A DNA stretch of 37,656 nt from Solirubrobacterales bacterium (GTDB taxonomy: Bacteria; Actinomycetota; Thermoleophilia; Solirubrobacterales; Solirubrobacteraceae), in contig QHBW01000085.1 in assembly GCA_003244205.1 (NCBI GenBank), forward strand, positions 1 through 37,656, given 5' to 3'. Position numbers and translations under genes: made by a program. A model generated the notes under the pieces. That model searched no databases. It saw only the letters and a program-made list of their open reading frames with translations, and was not told where the DNA came from. Shown one piece after another: positions 1 to 7,622 of this stretch; positions within the stretch are counted from its first letter, which is position 1, and each line of letters opens with the position of its first letter.

Positions 1-377
1 AGCACGCAGGCCGCGGTCTTGCGACCGACGCCAGGAAGCGAGCAGAGGAACGCCTGCGCCTCGGGGACCGGGATATCGCGCAGCCACTGCAGATCAAGCG
101 GGTCGCCGATCGCGTGCAGCAGCGCCTGGATGCGACGCGACTTGACGACCGAGATGCCGCCGGGGCGGATCGCCTCCTCGACGTCGCGCAGCGGCGCATC
201 GCGAACCAACTCCCAAGAAGGCATGCGCGCACGCAGGCGCTGGAAGGCGACGTCGCGGTTGCGGTCGTTGGTGCTCTGGGAGAGCACGGTCAGCACGAGC
301 TCATCGAGTGGTCGCCCGTGCACCTCCATCACCGGCTTCCCGTACGTCGCCCGCAGCCGCTCGCGCACCCACCGCAC
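1..377 (-). CDS. Endonuclease III-like HhH-GPD DNA glycosylase (5' part, runs off the window)
   Basis: Reading the minus strand from a GTG at 377 gives an N-terminal stretch VRWVRERLRATYGKP, then DELVLTVLSQSTNDRN, then the helix-hairpin-helix LPGVGRKTAACV at the window edge. This is the EndoIII pattern: the Lys of GRKT is the catalytic lysine of the family, and the catalytic Asp and any 4Fe-4S cluster cysteines lie outside the window. The family removes oxidised pyrimidines from DNA and nicks the abasic site. GTG at 377 is chosen because homologues begin a few residues before the RYG/TYG motif; an ATG at 329 would cut the first helix. The frame stays open upstream through the 50-bp repeats, so the true start is uncertain. 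It lies downstream of, and in the same direction as, the sugar kinase gene. Confidence 0.8.
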   Translation of the reverse strand, partial: MRWVRERLRATYGKPVMEVHGRPLDELVLTVLSQSTNDRNRDVAFQRLRARMPSWELVRDAPLRDVEEAIRPGGISVVKSRRIQALLHAIGDPLDLQWLRDIPVPEAQAFLCSLPGVGRKTAACV

Positions 378-394
378 GCGCGCGCGGGTGGGGG

Positions 395-545
395 GAGCCC
401 AAGCCCTGCTCAGAGCGCTCCCCACCGCTCGGTCGTGCGCGCGAGAGCCCAAGCCCTGCTCAGAGCGCTCCCCACCGCTCGGTCGTGCGCGCGAGGCCCC
501 AAGCCCTGCTCAGAGCGCTCCCCACCGCTCGGTCGCGCGCGCGCC
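395..545. repeat. Three tandem copies of a 50-bp repeat between nth-like and kinase genes
   Basis: The 10-mer aagccctgct recurs at 401, 451 and 501, so the period is exactly 50 bp. Copies one and two (401-450, 451-500) are nearly identical over the full unit and copy three matches for about 43 bp with one C/T change. Each unit contains the palindrome gagcgctc followed by cccaccgctc, able to fold as a short GAGCG/CGCTC hairpin. The last codons and stop of the upstream sugar kinase (minus strand) lie in the copy nearest that gene. As 50 is not a multiple of three, each copy shifts frame. Units abut with no spacer, so this is not a CRISPR array. Confidence 0.95.
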
Positions 546-1403
546 GGCGGCGACGGCATCGGGCAGCGCCGCGGCCACGGCGGGCGGGTAGAAGCCGGTG
601 GCGGCCAAGCGCCCCAGCAGTACGCCGGTGAAGGCGTCGCCGGCACCCATCGTGTTGACCACGCGGGCGCGGACCCCCGAGACCTCGGCGCGCAGCTCGC
701 CGCGCAGCACGGCGCCTCGCGCGCCGCGGCTAACGACCGCGAGACGGGCGCCGTTGTTGACCAGCTCCTCGGCGGCGCGGATGGGATCGGGCTTGCCGGT
801 GAGCAGCTCGGCCTCGGCTTCGTTGCTGCGCACGAGCAGCGAGCCGTGCACGCATGCCATCACGGCGTCGATCGCCGACGCCATCGAGCCCCACCGCGCC
901 AGTCGCAGGTTGGGGTCGAGCACCACCGGCTTGCCAGCGGCGAGCGCCAGTTCGCGCGCGCGCATCGTCAGCTCTCGTTCCTCCTCACCCACAAGCGTGT
1001 TGGAGGAGAAGAAGAGGCCGTCCGCTGCCTGCACGGCCTGCTCGAGCCGTCCCCCAAGCGCCCGCAGGCCGCTGACGATGCCCTCGCCGTAGATGTGGAA
1101 CTCGGGTTCTCCGGCGCCGTCTACCGCGACGAAGGCCACCGGCGTGCTGGCGTCCGCAACGAGGGTGAACCACTCCAGCTCGACGCCCTCGGCCTCCAGA
1201 CGCTCGCGCAGCCAGCTTCCCCAGGCATCGTCGCCCACGCCGCCGGCAAGCGCCACGTGGGCGCCCTCGCGTGCTGCGGCGATCGCCACGTTGGCCACCG
1301 CGCCTCCGCAGTGTGCAACGAAGGCGTCTGCGTCGGCCAGGCTCGAGACCGGGCGCTCGCAGACGAGGTCGACGAGCGCTTCGCCGAGGCAGAGCGTGGA
1401 CAT
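510..1403 (-). CDS. PfkB-family carbohydrate kinase (fructokinase-like)
   Basis: A 297-residue ribokinase-fold kinase, predicted to transfer a phosphate from ATP to a sugar or nucleoside in the cytoplasm. It starts STLCLGEALVDL, has the N-terminal PfkB GG element (HCGGAVANVA) and the C-terminal signature NTMGAGDAFTGVLLG, whose Asp is the catalytic base and whose GAGD forms the anion hole. The substrate cannot be told; the DPNLR motif and length suit fructokinase-like members. ATG at 1403 is chosen over an in-frame GTG at 1412 because a TAGTGT box (1411-1416, minus) sits 7 nt upstream of it. The last residues (TERWGAL) and the stop fall inside the 50-bp repeat. It is divergent from the GT-C gene by only 35 bp. 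Confidence 0.9.
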   Translation of the reverse strand: MSTLCLGEALVDLVCERPVSSLADADAFVAHCGGAVANVAIAAAREGAHVALAGGVGDDAWGSWLRERLEAEGVELEWFTLVADASTPVAFVAVDGAGEPEFHIYGEGIVSGLRALGGRLEQAVQAADGLFFSSNTLVGEEERELTMRARELALAAGKPVVLDPNLRLARWGSMASAIDAVMACVHGSLLVRSNEAEAELLTGKPDPIRAAEELVNNGARLAVVSRGARGAVLRGELRAEVSGVRARVVNTMGAGDAFTGVLLGRLAATGFYPPAVAAALPDAVAAGARATERWGAL

Positions 1404-1410
1404 GCGGCGC

Positions 1411-1432
1411 ACACTAAATGGTCGAATACCCT
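1411..1432. promoter_or_regulatory. Back-to-back leaderless promoters
   Basis: A minus-strand -10 box TAGTGT (1411-1416) lies 7 nt before the kinase ATG at 1403. A plus-strand box TACCCT (1427-1432) lies 6 nt before the ATG at 1439. With a 6-7 nt gap, transcription would start at or next to the A of each ATG, giving leaderless mRNAs. The two genes therefore share a 35-bp promoter region. No clear -35 box is seen on either side. Confidence 0.6.
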
Positions 1433-1438
1433 GGCGCG

Positions 1439-3043
1439 ATGCGCCGCACCGCCGGGGTGGCCATCCAGTCGGCGCTCATCGCAGGCGTGCTCGCCGGCGT
1501 CTGGCTGATCGTCGACCCGCCCAGCACCGATCTGGCTGCCCACCTCTACCGGGCGCAGCTGTTCACCCATCACGGCTTCGTGATCTGGGACGGCCAGTGG
1601 TACGGCGGCCACCACACGCCCGCCTACAGCGTCATCTACCCCCCGCTGGCCGCGTTGATCGGCGTGCGCCTGGTGGGCGCGCTGAGCGCTCCTCTCGCGG
1701 CCGCCGCCTTCGGGCTGCTGGCGACGCGCACGCTAGGAACGCGTGCGCGCTGGGGAGCGCTGTGGTTCGCGGCGGCGACGCTCACCAGCTTGCTCAGCGG
1801 CCGCCTGCCGTTCGCCGCCGGGACCGCGCTCGGGCTGTGCGCGCTCGCGAGCGCTTCCTACCCGGGCGCGCGCGCGGGCGCGCTGGCGATCGCCTTCGCG
1901 CTCGCGTGCACGCTCACCAGCCCGGTCGCGGGTCTGTTCCTCGCGCTCGCCGGTGCAGCCTGGCTGCTCGCCAGCAGACGCCTGCTCGGTCTCGGCCTGG
2001 CGATCGCCGCGCTGGCGCCGATCGCGGTGCTGACAGCGCTCTTCCCCGAAGGCGGCCACGAGCCTTTCGCGTTTGGGGTCTTCTGGCCGGCGGCTGCCCT
2101 GGCGGTCGGCCTCGCGGCGGTGGCGGCGGCGGTGCGCGTGCGGGGGACTCGTGTGCTCGTCACCGGCAGCGCGATCTACCTGCTGGCGTGCATCGCCGCC
2201 TACTGGATCCACACGCCGCTGGGATCGAACACGAGCCGCCTCGCCGCGCTCGTCGCCGGGCCCCTGATCGCGTGCCTGCTGCTCTGCGTGAACGTGAGCG
2301 GATCCAAGGCGCGCCTGGCGCGGGCGACGCTCGCAGCGCTCGTTGTCCCCGCACTCTGGTTTCAATGGAATAACGGCATCAAGGACGTCCGCACCACGTG
2401 GGGCGATCCGGCCACCAAGGCGGCTTACTACCAGCCGCTGCTCGACTTCCTCGCGAGCCGGCCGGGGCCCTTCCGGATCGAGATTCCCTTCACCGTGCAC
2501 AAGTTCGAGGCGGCGTACGTAGCGCCCCGCTTCCCGCTGGCCAGGGGCTGGGAGCGCCAGCTCGACTACCGCGACAACGCGCTCTTCTATGACCCCGGTC
2601 GGCCGCTGACAGCGGCCAACTACGCCAGCTGGCTCGATGCCGCCGGGGTGGGATACGTCGCACTTCCCGACGCCCAGCTCGACTATTCCGCCTTCGCGGA
2701 GGCCGAGCTGCTGCGCACGAACCAGGTACCCGGCCTGCGCGAGGTCTTCCACTCGGCCCACTGGATCGTGTGGCAGCGCCCCAGCGCCCGGCTGGTCGTC
2801 GGCGCTGGCCAGCTGGTCTCCCTCGGAGTCGACTCCTTCACGCTCGCCGCTGGGCGTCCCGGACCGATCCTCGTGCGCGAGCGCGACACGCCGTACTGGA
2901 CGATCGCGCAGGGCTCCGGCTGCGTCGGGCCTGCTCGCGGGGGATGGACGCTCGTGACCCCACGGCGCCCGGAACGCCTGCGGATCGATGCGCGCTTCTC
3001 CTTTGGGCGTGTGCTGCATCACGGCCCCAACTGCCGCGCATGA
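1439..3043 (+). CDS. Polytopic membrane protein, GT-C / PTPS_related-like, paralogue 1
   Basis: A 534-residue integral membrane protein. TM1 spans about residues 6-26, then an exported loop with PSTDLAAHLYRAQLF, WDGQWYGGHH and a YPPL motif, then many hydrophobic segments to about residue 300, then a soluble C-terminal domain (AYYQPLLDFL, PLARGWERQLDYRD). An Asp after TM1 followed by H-x-x-R-A and W-x-x-G is typical of GT-C-fold lipid-linked glycosyltransferases and of the PTPS_related membrane family; the substrate is unknown. The next gene is a clear paralogue, overlapping by 4 nt. ATG 1439 is chosen over ATG 1418 because the TACCCT promoter box lies between them. Its place next to PAP2, phosphatidyltransferase and inositol-phosphate synthase genes suggests work on an inositol lipid or cell-envelope glycan; that is inference. 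Confidence 0.75.
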   Translation: MRRTAGVAIQSALIAGVLAGVWLIVDPPSTDLAAHLYRAQLFTHHGFVIWDGQWYGGHHTPAYSVIYPPLAALIGVRLVGALSAPLAAAAFGLLATRTLGTRARWGALWFAAATLTSLLSGRLPFAAGTALGLCALASASYPGARAGALAIAFALACTLTSPVAGLFLALAGAAWLLASRRLLGLGLAIAALAPIAVLTALFPEGGHEPFAFGVFWPAAALAVGLAAVAAAVRVRGTRVLVTGSAIYLLACIAAYWIHTPLGSNTSRLAALVAGPLIACLLLCVNVSGSKARLARATLAALVVPALWFQWNNGIKDVRTTWGDPATKAAYYQPLLDFLASRPGPFRIEIPFTVHKFEAAYVAPRFPLARGWERQLDYRDNALFYDPGRPLTAANYASWLDAAGVGYVALPDAQLDYSAFAEAELLRTNQVPGLREVFHSAHWIVWQRPSARLVVGAGQLVSLGVDSFTLAAGRPGPILVRERDTPYWTIAQGSGCVGPARGGWTLVTPRRPERLRIDARFSFGRVLHHGPNCRA

Positions 3044-4632
3044 CGCCGAGCGCGCTGTGGAAACGACTCCAGGAGGCGCGCGCGCTGGTACTCGCCTGCG
3101 CGCTCGTCGCCGCCGCGCTCGCCGCCCTCTGGTTGGCAGTTGCCCCACCCACTCCCGACCTCGCCGCCCAGGTCTATCGGGCCGATCTCTTCTCCGCGCA
3201 CGGTTTCACGGCCTGGGAGAACCAGTGGTTCGGCGGACACCACGTGCTCGGTTACAGCCTCCTCTTTCCCGAGCTGGCGGCCTGGCTCGGCGCGCGCGTG
3301 GTCGGCGTCCTGGTCGCCCCGGTCGCAGCTGCGCTGTTCGCCTGGCTGCTGAGCGAGTGGGACCCGCGGCGCGCGCGCGGCCCCGCGCTGTGGTTCGCCG
3401 TGGGAACCGCTGGCGAGCTGATGATCGGGCGCATCACGTTCGCGCTCGGGACCGCGATCGGCCTCGCCGCGCTGGTCGCTCTGCAACGCCGGCACGCTGC
3501 GCTGGCGGTCGCGCTCGCAGCGCTCTGCGCCGCGGCCAGCCCGGTGGCGGGGCTCTTCCTCGCGCTCGCGGGGATCGCGCTCGCGCTGAGCGCAGCGACG
3601 GCGCCGATCCCCGCGATCTCGCTTGCGGCGGCCGCTGTCGTCGTCGACGTTGTCATGGCGCTGGCCTTCCCCGAGGGCGGCGCCGAGCCGTTCGGCACGA
3701 CCGCCGCCGCCCTCGTCGTCGCGATCGCCGTCGGGATCGTCGCGACCGCCGACGAGCGCCACCGCGCGCTGCGCTACGGCGCGCTGCTCTATGCGGCGGG
3801 CACGCTCGCCGCCTACGCGCTGCCCACGGCGATGGGATCGAACGCGACGCGCCTGGCGGCGATCTTCGCCGGTCCGGCGCTGCTCGCCGCAGCGAGGCCC
3901 CGGCTGCGTGGCCCTGCGATCGCGCTCCTGGCCATACCGCTGGCGCTCTATGAGGGATGGGGACCGGTCAGGGAAGTGAAGAAGGGCGCCAGCGATCCTT
4001 CCGTGCACGCCGCCTACTACCAGCCGGTGGCGGCCTTCCTCGCGACCCACAATGACCGCCCGGCACGTCTCGAGGTGCCCTTCACGCGAGCGCACTGGGA
4101 GTCCGTCTACCTGGCCCGCCGCTACCCGCTCGCCCGCGGCTGGGAGGGCCAGCTCGACGTGAAGTACGACGACCTCTTCCATCACAGGACGCTCTCGGCG
4201 AGCGCTTACCGAGCCTGGCTCGACCAGCTCGGTGTGCGCTGGGTGGCGGTCCCCGACGTCGCACTCGACCCCTCGGGCAAGCCCGAGGCGCGGCTGATCG
4301 CAAGCGGCCTCGCCTACCTAGCCCTCCGTCAGCAAAAGTCCCACTGGTCGGTCTACGAGGTCACGCATTCACAGCCGCTTGCAAGCGGAGCAGGACGCAT
4401 CGACAGCCTGAACCCAACTTCCTTCTCCATCACCGCCTATCGACCAGGCACGATCCGGCTCAAGATCCGCTTCACGCCATACTGGGCGATCACCCGCGGA
4501 AATGCCTGCATAGAGCGCACTTCTGACAGCTTCACCGAGGTCGCGGCCAAACAGGCCGGACAGATTCACGTTGCCGTTCGCTTCGCCTTGGGCAGAATCG
4601 GCGCAACATCCCCCCGTTGCGGGGGTACGTAA
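3040..4632 (+). CDS. Polytopic membrane protein, GT-C / PTPS_related-like, paralogue 2
   Basis: A 530-residue paralogue of the preceding protein, starting at the ATG of an ATGA overlap. The same landmarks occur in the same order: TM1 at about residues 14-33, PTPDLAAQVYRADLF, ENQWFGGHH, SLLFPELAAWLGARVVG, a shared AFPEGGAEPF loop, MGSNATRLAA, AYYQPVAAFL and PLARGWEGQLDVKYDD in the extracytoplasmic C-terminal part. Overlap and shared strand imply translational coupling, and the pair probably arose by tandem duplication. They could act as a heterodimer or on successive sugar additions; the sequence does not decide. A pair of strong hairpins follows the stop codon, so transcription probably ends here before the PAP2 gene, which has its own promoter box. 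Confidence 0.75.
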   Translation: MTPSALWKRLQEARALVLACALVAAALAALWLAVAPPTPDLAAQVYRADLFSAHGFTAWENQWFGGHHVLGYSLLFPELAAWLGARVVGVLVAPVAAALFAWLLSEWDPRRARGPALWFAVGTAGELMIGRITFALGTAIGLAALVALQRRHAALAVALAALCAAASPVAGLFLALAGIALALSAATAPIPAISLAAAAVVVDVVMALAFPEGGAEPFGTTAAALVVAIAVGIVATADERHRALRYGALLYAAGTLAAYALPTAMGSNATRLAAIFAGPALLAAARPRLRGPAIALLAIPLALYEGWGPVREVKKGASDPSVHAAYYQPVAAFLATHNDRPARLEVPFTRAHWESVYLARRYPLARGWEGQLDVKYDDLFHHRTLSASAYRAWLDQLGVRWVAVPDVALDPSGKPEARLIASGLAYLALRQQKSHWSVYEVTHSQPLASGAGRIDSLNPTSFSITAYRPGTIRLKIRFTPYWAITRGNACIERTSDSFTEVAAKQAGQIHVAVRFALGRIGATSPRCGGT

Positions 4633-4639
4633 CAGGCGC

Positions 4640-4692
4640 CCACGCGGATCGCGTGGCGGCGATGGCTGGCTTCTTGCCGTTTAAGCCAGCCA
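4640..4692 (+). terminator. Tandem hairpins, likely terminator
   Basis: Two perfect stem-loops follow the GT-C pair. The first has a 7-bp CCACGCG/CGCGTGG stem with a 3-nt loop (4640-4656). The second has a 10-bp TGGCTGGCTT/AAGCCAGCCA stem with a 10-nt loop (4663-4692). No T-run follows, which is common for high-GC actinobacterial terminators. They lie just upstream of the PAP2 promoter box. Confidence 0.6.
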
Positions 4693-4737
4693 GCGACGAC
4701 AACGCGAATCCGCGGAGAGACAGAAACACCAGCCGGA

Positions 4738-4743
4738 TACGAT
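4738..4743 (+). promoter_or_regulatory. -10 box TACGAT for the PAP2-PIPS pair
   Basis: TACGAT ends 12 nt before the ATG at 4756, giving a leader of at most about 6 nt. It lies after the terminator-like hairpins, which fits an independent transcription unit. Confidence 0.45.
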
Positions 4744-4755
4744 CCGCACGAGCCA

Positions 4756-5556
4756 ATGCCGCTGACCACCCAATCATTCCTCGTCCTATTCGCGCGGGCG
4801 CGACGTCTCCTGCTGCCCCAGGGCGTCCTCGACGCGCTCAGACAGGCCACGCTCTGCCTGATCGTCTACGAGGGCTACTCGCTCGTGCGCGGCGCGGTTT
4901 GGAACCAGGACATCACGGCGTTCACCAACGCCCGCTGGGTGATCGGCTTCGAGCGTGGCACACACCTCTTCTTCGAGCCTGCCGTGCAGTCGTGGACGGC
5001 GAGCAAGCACTGGCTGATCGTGATCCTGGACTGGCTCTATCTGAACTCCCAGTTCTCGATCGCAATGGCGGTGCTGGCGTTCATCTACCTGCGCCACAAC
5101 CGCAGCTTCTACTTCGTGCGCAACATGTTCCTCGTCGCGATGATCCTGGCGCTGGTCGGCTACATCATCTTCCCGACGGCGCCGCCGCGGATGTTCTCGG
5201 AGTGGGGCTTTAGGGATTCGGTTGCCCAGCTCACCGGGATCCCGCCCGAGAACCCGACCGTCAACGCGATCTTCAACCCCTATGCGGCGGTTCCCAGCAT
5301 GCACATCGCCTTCGCGCTGATGCTGGCGTGGTCGCTCGCTCGGCTGAGCCAGTCCAGGATCGTGCGGGCTGTCTGTTGGTCGTGGCCGCTGCTCATCCTC
5401 TGGACCGTGATCGCCACCGGCAACCACTTCTGGTTCGACGCGCTGTGGGGCGCGGTCGTCGCTGGCGCCGCTGTCTGGGGCGCGCGCCGGATGGCCCAGC
5501 TGCGTCCGCAGGCGTGGGCGTTCCCGCAGCCACAACCGGCTGAGGCGACCGCCTGA
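4756..5556 (+). CDS. PAP2-superfamily membrane phosphatase/phosphotransferase (AUR1/IPC-synthase-like)
   Basis: A 266-residue multi-pass membrane protein with the three PAP2-type motifs: FPTAPPRM about residue 135, AVPSMHIAFAL about residue 177 and ATGNHFWFDALWGA about residue 220. The SMH and GNHFWFD histidines and Asp are those of the PAP2_3/AUR1 branch, whose members hydrolyse lipid phosphates or transfer phosphoinositol between lipids at the outer membrane face. Its stop overlaps the start of a CDP-alcohol phosphatidyltransferase by one base and inositol-phosphate synthase follows. A plausible role is therefore to dephosphorylate phosphatidylinositol phosphate to phosphatidylinositol, or to move an inositol-phosphate head group. 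The fold call is firm; the substrate is inference. Confidence 0.85.
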   Translation: MPLTTQSFLVLFARARRLLLPQGVLDALRQATLCLIVYEGYSLVRGAVWNQDITAFTNARWVIGFERGTHLFFEPAVQSWTASKHWLIVILDWLYLNSQFSIAMAVLAFIYLRHNRSFYFVRNMFLVAMILALVGYIIFPTAPPRMFSEWGFRDSVAQLTGIPPENPTVNAIFNPYAAVPSMHIAFALMLAWSLARLSQSRIVRAVCWSWPLLILWTVIATGNHFWFDALWGAVVAGAAVWGARRMAQLRPQAWAFPQPQPAEATA

Positions 5557-6242
5557 TGGACCCGGTCCCCGCGCGTGCCGGCCGCCGCCGGCCGCGTGGT
5601 GCGCCGCGCAGCGGTCGCGTCCGGGTGAGCAGCACCGGGACATCTGCGCCGCCGGTGCTCTCGGCAGCGATGCGCGCGCGCCTGATCGAGTCCCGCCTGA
5701 CGCCCAACACGATCTCGCTCACCGGTTTCATGGGCAACGTCGCGGCGGCGGTGCTGGTGTTCGAGCGGCTCTTCTTCCTCGCGGGGATCGCGTTCATTCT
5801 CGGCTCGGTGATGGACACCCTCGACGGTCGTTACAGCCGCATGTCAGGGAAGGGGACTCCTTTCGGAGCCTTCCTGGACTCGACGCTCGACCGCGTCGAA
5901 GAGGGGATCGTGCTGACGGCGGTCGGCGCCTACTTCGCCAGCCGCCACAACGAGATCGCCGCGGCGGCGGTCGTGCTCGCCGTGCTCGGCTCGCTGATGG
6001 TCTCCTACACCCGCGCTCGCGCCGAGGCCCTCGGCGTCGAATGCAAGGTCGGGCTCGCGACGCGGCCGGTGCGCGTTGTCATCCTCAGCGCCGGTTTGCT
6101 GTTCGCCAAGGGCGCGGGGCTGGGTAACTTCGAGCTGCTCGCTGCGGCGGTGTACGCGCTCGCGGCGCTGACCATTCTCACCACGGTGCAGCGCATCCTG
6201 CACGTGCGCCGCGCGCTCGCGGCGGCCAGCCTCCAGCTGTAA
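5556..6242 (+). CDS. CDP-alcohol phosphatidyltransferase, probable phosphatidylinositol-phosphate synthase
   Basis: A 228-residue membrane enzyme with the CDP-alcohol phosphatidyltransferase signature D-x2-DG-x2-(A)R-x8-G-x3-D-x3-D, seen as DTLDGRYSR (D87, D90) then G104, D108 and D112; the usual Ala before Arg is Ser. All four metal-binding Asp are present. In actinobacteria this family joins CDP-diacylglycerol to inositol-1-phosphate, made by Ino1, whose gene is next door. That neighbour is the main reason for preferring this role over phosphatidylglycerophosphate or cardiolipin synthesis. The ATG overlaps the PAP2 stop by 1 nt. The first 30 residues are Arg/Pro-rich with no recognised domain, so a later GTG around 5624 is possible. 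Confidence 0.82.
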   Translation: MDPVPARAGRRRPRGAPRSGRVRVSSTGTSAPPVLSAAMRARLIESRLTPNTISLTGFMGNVAAAVLVFERLFFLAGIAFILGSVMDTLDGRYSRMSGKGTPFGAFLDSTLDRVEEGIVLTAVGAYFASRHNEIAAAAVVLAVLGSLMVSYTRARAEALGVECKVGLATRPVRVVILSAGLLFAKGAGLGNFELLAAAVYALAALTILTTVQRILHVRRALAAASLQL

Positions 6243-6273
6243 CCCGACGCCGCCGCCGGCGTTGTAAAGACCT

Positions 6274-7509
6274 GTGACCAAGACCACCGACAACGACGCG
6301 AAGCGCAACGGCGCCTCGTCCTCCAACGGAGCGGGGCGCTACCAGGCCGACAAGGTCCGCGTCGCGATCATCGGCGTGGGCAACTGCGCGTCATCGTTCG
6401 TGCAGGGCGTCCAGTACTACCGCGATGCCGATCCCGCCGAGCGCGTCCCCGGGCTGATGCACGTCGATCTCGGTGGCTATCACGTCTCCGACATCGAGTT
6501 CACCGCCGCCTTCGACATCGACGCCGACAAGGTCGGCAAGGACCTGTCGAAGGCGATTGGCGCCGGCCAGAACAACACGCTGACCTTCGCCGACGTCCAC
6601 AAACTCGGGGTCAAGGTCGATCGCGGGATGACCCACGACGGCCTCGGCAAGTACCTCAAGCAGAAGATCACCAAGGCTCCGGGCGCCACAGCACCGATCG
6701 TCGACATCCTTCGCAAGACGCGCACCGACGTGGTCGTCTCCTACCTCCCGGTCGGCTCCGAGCAGGCCACCAAGTGGTACGTCGAGCAGGTGCTCGAGGC
6801 CGGCTGTGGCTTCGTCAACTGCATTCCGGTGTTCATCGCGCGCGAGGACTACTGGAACGACCGCTTCATCAAGGCCGGGCTGCCGATCGTCGGCGACGAC
6901 ATCAAGTCACAGGTCGGCGCGACGATCGTGCATCGCACGCTGGCGCGGCTCTTCGGCGAGCGCGGGGTGAAGATGCTGCGCACATCGCAGCTCAACGTCG
7001 GCGGCAACATGGACTTCTACAACATGCTCGAGCGCGAGCGGCTGGAATCCAAGAAGATCTCCAAGACCAACGCAGTCACCTCGATCATGGACCACGAGCT
7101 GCCGGCCGACGACGTCTACATCGGGCCGTCGGACTACGTGCCGTGGCTGACCGACCGCAAGTGGGCGCACATCCGCATCGAGGGACAGGCCTTCGGCGAC
7201 GCGCCGCTGAACGTCGAGCTCAAGCTCGAGGTCTGGGACTCGCCCAACTCCGCGGGGATCGTGATCGACGCGGTCCGCTGCTGCAAGCTGGCGCTCAACG
7301 ATGGCGTCGGCGGACAGCTCGACGGGCCCAGCTCATACCTGATGAAGTCGCCGCACACGCAGCGACCGGACAACGAGGCGCGTGCCTTGACCGAGCAGTT
7401 CATCGCCGAGCACGAGCGGGCGGACTCGGTCGTCGGGCGGGCGCGGCCGAAGGCGCCGAAGAAGGCGCCGGCACGCAAGCGGCCGAGCAAGGCGCGCGGC
7501 GCGGCTTAG
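6274..7509 (+). CDS. ino1: Inositol-3-phosphate synthase (actinobacterial Ino1 type)
   Basis: A 411-residue cytoplasmic NAD-dependent enzyme that turns glucose 6-phosphate into 1D-myo-inositol 3-phosphate, the head-group precursor for phosphatidylinositol and mycothiol. The Rossmann motif [17 protein letters not shown] (about residues 31-47), [40 protein letters not shown] and the C-terminal QRPDNEAR region match the mycobacterial-type enzyme. After the catalytic domain there is a basic Pro/Lys/Arg/Ala tail of about 25 residues ([15 protein letters not shown]) of unknown use. The start is a GTG at 6274, 31 nt after the phosphatidyltransferase gene. TAAAGA lies only 3 nt before it, so it is unclear whether this gene has its own promoter. 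Confidence 0.95.
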   Translation: MTKTTDNDAKRNGASSSNGAGRYQADKVRVAIIGVGNCASSFVQGVQYYRDADPAERVPGLMHVDLGGYHVSDIEFTAAFDIDADKVGKDLSKAIGAGQNNTLTFADVHKLGVKVDRGMTHDGLGKYLKQKITKAPGATAPIVDILRKTRTDVVVSYLPVGSEQATKWYVEQVLEAGCGFVNCIPVFIAREDYWNDRFIKAGLPIVGDDIKSQVGATIVHRTLARLFGERGVKMLRTSQLNVGGNMDFYNMLERERLESKKISKTNAVTSIMDHELPADDVYIGPSDYVPWLTDRKWAHIRIEGQAFGDAPLNVELKLEVWDSPNSAGIVIDAVRCCKLALNDGVGGQLDGPSSYLMKSPHTQRPDNEARALTEQFIAEHERADSVVGRARPKAPKKAPARKRPSKARGAA

Positions 7510-7531
7510 CTGGACCGGCGCGCCGGCGGAG

Positions 7532-7585
7532 GGCCGGCGCTGGGGGCCGCGGGCGAGCCGGTGGCTAGGACCGGCGCCGGCCTTT
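7532..7585 (+). terminator. GC-rich stem-loop after ino1
   Basis: The 9-bp arm GGCCGGCGC (7532-7540) pairs with GCGCCGGCC (7574-7582), followed by TTT. The loop is long (33 nt) and itself GC-rich. The 113-bp gap between ino1 and the PDZ gene also holds the palindrome ccggcgcgccgg. Probably a factor-independent or weak terminator. Confidence 0.4.
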
Positions 7586-7608
7586 ATAGAGATCTCACGC
7601 CTGATGCG

Positions 7609-7614
7609 TAGCGT
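7609..7614 (+). promoter_or_regulatory. -10 box TAGCGT for the PDZ-VWA-MoxR operon
   Basis: TAGCGT lies 8 nt before the ATG at 7623, the same near-leaderless arrangement seen at other unit starts in the window. Confidence 0.45.
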
Positions 7615-7622
7615 CTGCGCTC

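Noticed and set aside
395-545. Possible CRISPR array
   Set aside because: The 50-bp units are directly adjacent with no unique spacers and no cas genes nearby.
1418-1438. ATG 1418 as start of the first GT-C gene
   Set aside because: The TACCCT promoter box lies between 1418 and 1439, so an mRNA starting there cannot contain ATG 1418. The extra residues also add nothing family-like.
114-1508. Long plus-strand open frame (464 codons) across the kinase gene
   Set aside because: It is antisense to the well-supported PfkB kinase and the EndoIII-like gene. Its protein has no domain and is full of His/Arg/Gln as expected from a high-GC complement.
1733-3148. 471-codon minus-strand frame opposite the first GT-C gene
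   Set aside because: Arg/Gln/Glu-rich complement of a hydrophobic coding region with no domain; a typical antisense shadow in GC-rich DNA.
7510-7622. Possible riboswitch or small RNA between ino1 and the PDZ gene
   Set aside because: Only GC-rich palindromes and a weak terminator-like stem are visible; no conserved aptamer motif.
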